DNA from: Calditerrivibrio sp.
Lineage (GTDB): Bacteria; Chrysiogenota; Deferribacteres; Deferribacterales; Calditerrivibrionaceae
DNA: 9,578 nucleotides
NCBI GenBank assembly: GCA_020217115.1
Contig: JAIWOA010000119.1
Location: forward strand, 1-9,578
Reading direction: 5' to 3'
Shown here: positions 5,756 to 9,578 of the stretch, piece after piece
Layout of the letters: every line of letters starts with the position of its first letter
How positions within the stretch are numbered: position 1 is the first letter of the stretch
Program-made: the position numbers and the translations under genes
The notes under the pieces: model-generated
Told to the model about the DNA's origin: nothing
Seen by the model: only the letters and a program-made list of their open reading frames with translations
Databases searched by the model: none

Positions 5756-8215
5756 TTATCTCTTCAGATTCAACAGTTCTTGAAGCATTTCATCGCTTGT
5801 TGTTATAATCCTCGAATTTGTCTGGTACCCCCTCTGAACTGTTATCATTGTTACAAACTCTTGTGCTATATCAACATTGGAGTTTTCTACAACCCCAGCC
5901 TGAACAACACCTCTACCACCTGCCCCTGCAACACCTATTGCAGCAAGACCTGAGTTTGGAGTTTCAGAAAACAGAGAGCTACCAACCCTTGCCAGACCTT
6001 CCTGGTTTGTAAAAATTGCGATGGCAATCTGCCCCAATACCCTTATTTCCCCATTACTATAGGATCCGACTATCTCTCCAACATCATTGAAACTGAGCTT
6101 ATCAAGATCACCCCTTGTATAGCCATCCTGATCAGACTTGGTAATAGTTGATGCTCCAGATGAAAGCACCATACCATCAAATTCACCAGGTTTACCTATT
6201 TTGACGGCAACACCATTTATCTGTGCTGCTCCATTACTTGGTGAAAGTGTATAACTGAGGTTGGGTATAATGTTTCCATTGTTAGCATCATAGACACCCT
6301 GAAAAGAACCATTTTTGTTAAACCTTACTACAACTTCATCACCTGTGGTACCATCTATTGATATAGTGTCTGCAGGACTTGATGGTGTAATTCTCATTTT
6401 CCATTCATTGTTAGCTTCATTAAAGAGATAAAATTCATAATTTACGCTATGGGCATTACCTTGAGAATCATATATTGTTTGACTGGTAACTAATTGACCT
6501 CCTGAAGCATTTTGTACCGTCTGATATTTCATATAGTCGTTAAATGTGGCATAACTTCCTGTACCTATAGCAGATAATGTTATGTAATTGATCTCATTTC
6601 TAATACCCTTTTCCCCTGTGACTTTTATTTTTCCATCTTCTATTTTTAAACTACCTGTTTCCAGACCAAGATACGTTTCTAATTTAGTAAGTAGCCCGGA
6701 CAAAGTGTTGCCAGATGCACTGTATGTTGATATACCATCACCGTGGGGGATATTATTTCCAATCCTTGCATCCATCTGAATGGTAGCGGTGTTATCAAGA
6801 CCTAAGCTCTGACCAGAATTAGTCATTAAATTTGTCAATAAGTCTGAATCAGATGCATATCTGAGAAATTTATTCGATGTCATAATACCTGTTACCCCTG
6901 TGGATATAGTCGAGGATGTAACAGCGTTGGCTTCAAAGATTGTACCAGAATATGCCTTATCCAGAGAGAAACCTGTTATGTTGTTATTTCCAGCTACATT
7001 GCTATATACGATCCTTCCAACATTACTGTCCAGTGGGTTATCTATATAACTGGAAACAAAACCTGTAGATACATTGCTTGCAATTGCAGATGAAACCTGA
7101 CTTGCAAGTTCTGCAAGGTTATTAAAATCAGTTCCTGTTGTAAGTATCTTTTCATAGAATAGCTCACCTGAATTCCTTGAAGAGTTGATCGTAGAATATG
7201 TGCCCACCAAAGTCTGTAGCACAGCTGCAAAATTTGGGTTGCCAGAAAAGGAGTTAATTGTAAAATCTGAACTAACACGGGTTACCGTTAGTTTACCATT
7301 TGATATTGTAACTGTAGCAGCAGGATCAACATTATTTATTATCCTCTGCAATTCAGCAGAAAAACCTTGCATCGTGTTAAATACATTATCGTTGTTAGTT
7401 CCATCTGCAGCACCGTAGGTCAAACTATAGGTATTTCCATTTAAAACAATATTTACAACCGATGCAGTGTCTAACCCAAGACTAACATCAGATGAATTGT
7501 ATACACCAGCCATATTAGTAATTGCAGTGGCATGGGCTTTTATTCTAACAGGCTCACCATCTAAAAGATCCATTTTCAAACCACTAGAATTAAAAACAGA
7601 AGTTATTGGGGTATTCGAATCTGATGTTGTCATAAGGGGCTGATACTGTAATATAGTTGGATCTGCTTTGGTATCAAGGTTTCCAGCTAAAAAGATCTCA
7701 GATGTCTGTTTTGCTGCAATAGTCATTTGAGCTGGCCCCATCTGAATATCTTTAATATCTGCATTGTTTAGAAGCTGGCCTGTTGTAAGATCTGTCATCC
7801 ATCCCTGCACCCTAAAACCTGCAGGGTTTACAAGATACCCCTGTCTATCAAAGGAAAAGTTACCTGCTCTCGTATAATACCTCTCAGTTTCCTGCTCTCC
7901 ACGTACAACAAAAAATCCCTTACCATCAAGTGCGAGGTCTGTTGTCACTCCTGTGGTTTGAAATGTACCCTGAAGAAAGATATTATCTACAGATGCTATA
8001 TTTGTTCCTAAACCAACCTGAATAGGGTTTATACCACCAATGTTTCCACTGGGTGCTTTACCTATTGAAACAGTCTGGCTGATAAGATCCTTAAATGTAA
8101 GTCTACTACCTTTATACCCTACTGTGTTAACATTTGATACATTGTTTCCTAATACATCCATAGCCTTCTGATGTTGCTGAAGACCACTAACTGCTGAATA
8201 TAATGACCTTAACAT
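5756..8215 (-). CDS. flgE: Flagellar hook protein FlgE, extra-long form (819 residues)
   Basis: Structural subunit of the flagellar hook, exported by the flagellar type III system and assembled under the FlgD cap. The N-terminal rod/hook motif is clear (LYSAVSGLQQHQKAMDVLGN, then NVSNVNTVGYKGSRLTF, residues about 5-41), with the FlgEFG signature GTFQTTGVTTDLALDGKGFF near 83-102. The C-terminal 45 residues (GVVENSNVDIAQEFVTMI, then QRGYQTNSRIITTSDEML) are the conserved D0 helix. The FlgE2-type domain (SQTIYDSQGNAHSVNYEFYL) begins only near residue 576, so roughly 380 residues are inserted in the outer part. Salmonella FlgE is about 400 residues; long hooks are known in Campylobacter and Helicobacter. 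The protein contains no cysteine. The start is fixed by AAGGAGGT 5 bases upstream. It is last in the fliK-flgD-flgE run, 11 bp after flgD. Confidence 0.97.
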   Translation of the reverse strand: MLRSLYSAVSGLQQHQKAMDVLGNNVSNVNTVGYKGSRLTFKDLISQTVSIGKAPSGNIGGINPIQVGLGTNIASVDNIFLQGTFQTTGVTTDLALDGKGFFVVRGEQETERYYTRAGNFSFDRQGYLVNPAGFRVQGWMTDLTTGQLLNNADIKDIQMGPAQMTIAAKQTSEIFLAGNLDTKADPTILQYQPLMTTSDSNTPITSVFNSSGLKMDLLDGEPVRIKAHATAITNMAGVYNSSDVSLGLDTASVVNIVLNGNTYSLTYGAADGTNNDNVFNTMQGFSAELQRIINNVDPAATVTISNGKLTVTRVSSDFTINSFSGNPNFAAVLQTLVGTYSTINSSRNSGELFYEKILTTGTDFNNLAELASQVSSAIASNVSTGFVSSYIDNPLDSNVGRIVYSNVAGNNNITGFSLDKAYSGTIFEANAVTSSTISTGVTGIMTSNKFLRYASDSDLLTNLMTNSGQSLGLDNTATIQMDARIGNNIPHGDGISTYSASGNTLSGLLTKLETYLGLETGSLKIEDGKIKVTGEKGIRNEINYITLSAIGTGSYATFNDYMKYQTVQNASGGQLVTSQTIYDSQGNAHSVNYEFYLFNEANNEWKMRITPSSPADTISIDGTTGDEVVVRFNKNGSFQGVYDANNGNIIPNLSYTLSPSNGAAQINGVAVKIGKPGEFDGMVLSSGASTITKSDQDGYTRGDLDKLSFNDVGEIVGSYSNGEIRVLGQIAIAIFTNQEGLARVGSSLFSETPNSGLAAIGVAGAGGRGVVQAGVVENSNVDIAQEFVTMITVQRGYQTNSRIITTSDEMLQELLNLKR

Positions 8216-8220
8216 AACAT

Positions 8221-8228
8221 ACCTCCTT
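8221..8228 (-). promoter_or_regulatory. Shine-Dalgarno of flgE, overlapping the flgD stop codon
   Basis: AAGGAGGT on the - strand is a full match to the 16S 3' end and lies 5 bases before the ATG at 8215. Its first two A bases belong to the flgD TAA stop codon (8227-8229), so translation of the two genes is physically adjacent. A second ATG directly after the box (8218-8220) is out of frame and too close. Confidence 0.9.
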
Positions 8229-8898
8229 AATTACTACTTTCGTTTACTTCTGTAATACTTGAAGAATCTACTGAAAAACCGTTGACATTGAAAACCAATT
8301 TACCATCTACATATGCGACACCCTTTACTCTCCCCGATGCAAGGGATGTTGAAGATATCTCGTTACCATTAGCGTCCTTCGCCTTTATACTGTATGAATA
8401 GCTTCCATCAGTCAGTTTAGAACCATTTATCCCTGTGCCATCCCATGGAATTGTGTTAAAGCCTGCGGGAAGATCATTAAATTCTCCTGTTGCCACAACA
8501 GAACCTGCAGAATTATAAATACTTATTGTTGCTGTCTTAGCTGCGTCAGATAGTGTAAATTGTAATTTAGCATTGCCACCTTCAAGATTGAAATTCTTCC
8601 CATAATATTTTACATCTTTACCCAAAAATGTTGCACCATTTAATAACTGACTCTCCTTTGAGCTCTTACTCTGATTTTCCAATGCCTTTGATATATTGAT
8701 CAACTGTTCAAGGGAGGAGAACTGTGTAGTTTGGGCAATAAATTCACTATTGTCCATAGGGCTCAAAGGGTCCTGATTTTTTAATTGGGTTATCATAAGG
8801 TTTAAAAAATCATCTTTATCCATCTCTTTTTTGGGCGCCCTATTTTTGGAAGTTAATTGAGCATAGCTTACACTACCAACACTACCTGTACTCATCAT
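8227..8898 (-). CDS. flgD: Flagellar hook capping (hook assembly scaffold) protein FlgD
   Basis: FlgD sits at the growing hook tip and promotes FlgE polymerisation; it is lost when the hook is complete. The 223 residues open with a polar export-signal-like segment, then the family hallmark MDKDDFLNLMITQLKNQDP (26-44) with PMDNSEFIAQTTQFSSLEQL (47-66). The central part has GKDVKYYG (93-100), leading into the Tudor-like and FnIII-like C-terminal domains (FTLSDAAKTATISIYNSAG, 114-132; PAGFNTIPWDGTG, 144-156; LTDGSYSYSIKAKD, 162-175). Length and order of domains are normal. The listed start is the first of two tandem ATGs (8898 and 8895); the Shine-Dalgarno GAGGTGA at 8902-8908 could serve either. 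It follows fliK by 8 bp and precedes flgE by 11 bp. Confidence 0.96.
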   Translation of the reverse strand: MMSTGSVGSVSYAQLTSKNRAPKKEMDKDDFLNLMITQLKNQDPLSPMDNSEFIAQTTQFSSLEQLINISKALENQSKSSKESQLLNGATFLGKDVKYYGKNFNLEGGNAKLQFTLSDAAKTATISIYNSAGSVVATGEFNDLPAGFNTIPWDGTGINGSKLTDGSYSYSIKAKDANGNEISSTSLASGRVKGVAYVDGKLVFNVNGFSVDSSSITEVNESSN

Positions 8899-8901
8899 AA
8901 A

Positions 8902-8908
8902 TCACCTC
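8902..8908 (-). promoter_or_regulatory. Shine-Dalgarno of flgD, overlapping the fliK stop codon
   Basis: GAGGTGA on the - strand matches the extended anti-Shine-Dalgarno and lies 3 bases before the first ATG (8898) and 6 before the second (8895). Its GA start is shared with the fliK TGA stop (8907-8909), so ribosomes finishing fliK end on the flgD binding site. Confidence 0.8.
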
Positions 8909-9578
8909 ACGCGTATAAACCTTTATCTTCTACATTCTCTATTGCATCAGACTCATTTATCGCCCCACCTAATTTAAATCCATTTTTATCATCATGTTTG
9001 TTACTTTTATTATCCTTATCCTCGTTTGCCATCATAAATCCAAATTCCATATTTTCAACAACAATCCCTTTATTTTCAAGCTGGTTTCTTATCTGGTCAG
9101 AACTTGTTAAAAGCATATATCTTGCGTGTTCATTGTCAGTAAATATTTTTGCAGTTATCTTACCACCTGTGTCTGTAAGCTGAATCTCAAGCTTACCCAG
9201 GTGTTCTGGAGTAAGCTGAACAGTTAGTTTTTTAACACCACTACTTCTTCCAGCTTCTACAATATCAACAACTTTGAGTATATCTTTCAGCTCCTTTACC
9301 TCAATATGTTTCGTATCAATGTTATTATTTTTTGGATTTTCATTGGAATCATTTTTAATATTCAATAATTCAAATTTTGTAGAACTGTTACCTCCATCAT
9401 TGTCTAACTCTGCCTTAACATCTTCAGTTTTGGAATTTAACTCCTCATTTGCAATCTTAATAAAATCACTGATATTTATTTTGGATTCCTTCCCTTCAAC
9501 CATTTTAGATTGACTGATCTGATTCAGAATATTTTTGTATTCCAATATCGATTTCTTACTATTTGCTATGACATCACT
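8907..9578 (-). CDS. fliK: Flagellar hook-length control protein FliK, C-terminal part (5' end outside the window)
   Basis: FliK measures hook length and switches the export gate from hook to filament substrates. The frame is open to the window edge, so 223 residues are visible and the N-terminal ruler part is mostly missing; an internal TTG at 9545 is not a plausible start. The Flg_hook C-terminal domain is recognisable at about residues 115-185: LTVQLTPEHLGKLEIQLTDT, then GGKITAKIFTDNEHARYMLL and the helix SDQIRNQLENKGIVVENMEF. The LTPEHLGK core is the family hallmark of the switch domain. Upstream of it is a low-complexity region rich in Asn, Asp, Glu, Lys and Ser, as expected of a flexible ruler, and the tail (about 185-205) is again highly charged. 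The position directly before flgD and flgE, 8 bp from flgD, supports the call. Confidence 0.92.
   Translation of the reverse strand, partial: SDVIANSKKSILEYKNILNQISQSKMVEGKESKINISDFIKIANEELNSKTEDVKAELDNDGGNSSTKFELLNIKNDSNENPKNNNIDTKHIEVKELKDILKVVDIVEAGRSSGVKKLTVQLTPEHLGKLEIQLTDTGGKITAKIFTDNEHARYMLLTSSDQIRNQLENKGIVVENMEFGFMMANEDKDNKSNKHDDKNGFKLGGAINESDAIENVEDKGLYA

Noticed and set aside
7042..7278. A second - strand frame inside flgE
   Set aside because: It is an alternative frame of the hook gene, with a sequence of repeated Leu/Gln typical of frame-shifted low-complexity coding.
8857..9513. + strand frames opposite flgD and fliK, one with hydrophobic stretches
   Set aside because: The Ser/Phe/Leu-rich composition is what antisense of Lys/Asn/Glu-rich FliK gives; fliK is certain on the other strand.

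Overview
The window is AT-rich and reads as ordinary chromosomal DNA of a flagellated, Gram-negative-like, non-sporulating bacterium. The short FtsY lacking a long acidic domain, the PcrA-type helicase, the spore-photoproduct-lyase-like (SPL-like) radical SAM protein and the fliK-flgD-flgE order with a very long hook protein would suit a thermophilic or anaerobic lineage such as Deferribacterota. That placement is an inference from gene content and style, not a demonstrated identity. No mobile element, CRISPR array, tRNA or rRNA is visible.

Left part, + strand (1-5510). The window opens inside a UvrD/PcrA helicase gene, of which the C-terminal 337 codons are present. After an 83-bp gap carrying a possible promoter comes a tightly packed run: ftsY (signal recognition particle receptor), an unrecognised 264-residue protein, an SPL-like radical SAM protein, a ROK-family sugar kinase and a TSUP/TauE-type membrane transporter. 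Junctions are a 2-bp gap, a 14-bp overlap, an ATGA overlap and a short gap holding a possible nine-codon mini-ORF. The run is probably one transcript, although its products belong to different processes.

Middle (5511-5755). The two convergent gene sets are separated by about 245 bp with no gene. It holds a strong GC-stemmed hairpin with T-runs on both strands (a likely bidirectional terminator) and an AT-rich stretch with small repeats.

Right part, - strand (5756-9578). Reading right to left: the C-terminal part of fliK (hook-length control), flgD (hook cap) and flgE (hook subunit, 819 residues, about twice the enterobacterial length). They are close-packed, and each downstream gene's Shine-Dalgarno overlaps the stop codon of the gene before it. 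Together they supply the hook subunit, the cap that polymerises it and the ruler/switch protein that stops growth at a set length.

The part most worth a closer look is the translationally linked pair of the unknown protein and the SPL-like radical SAM enzyme. The latter keeps the iron-sulfur motif but appears to lack the hydrogen-donor cysteine of true spore photoproduct lyase, and its partner is unknown.
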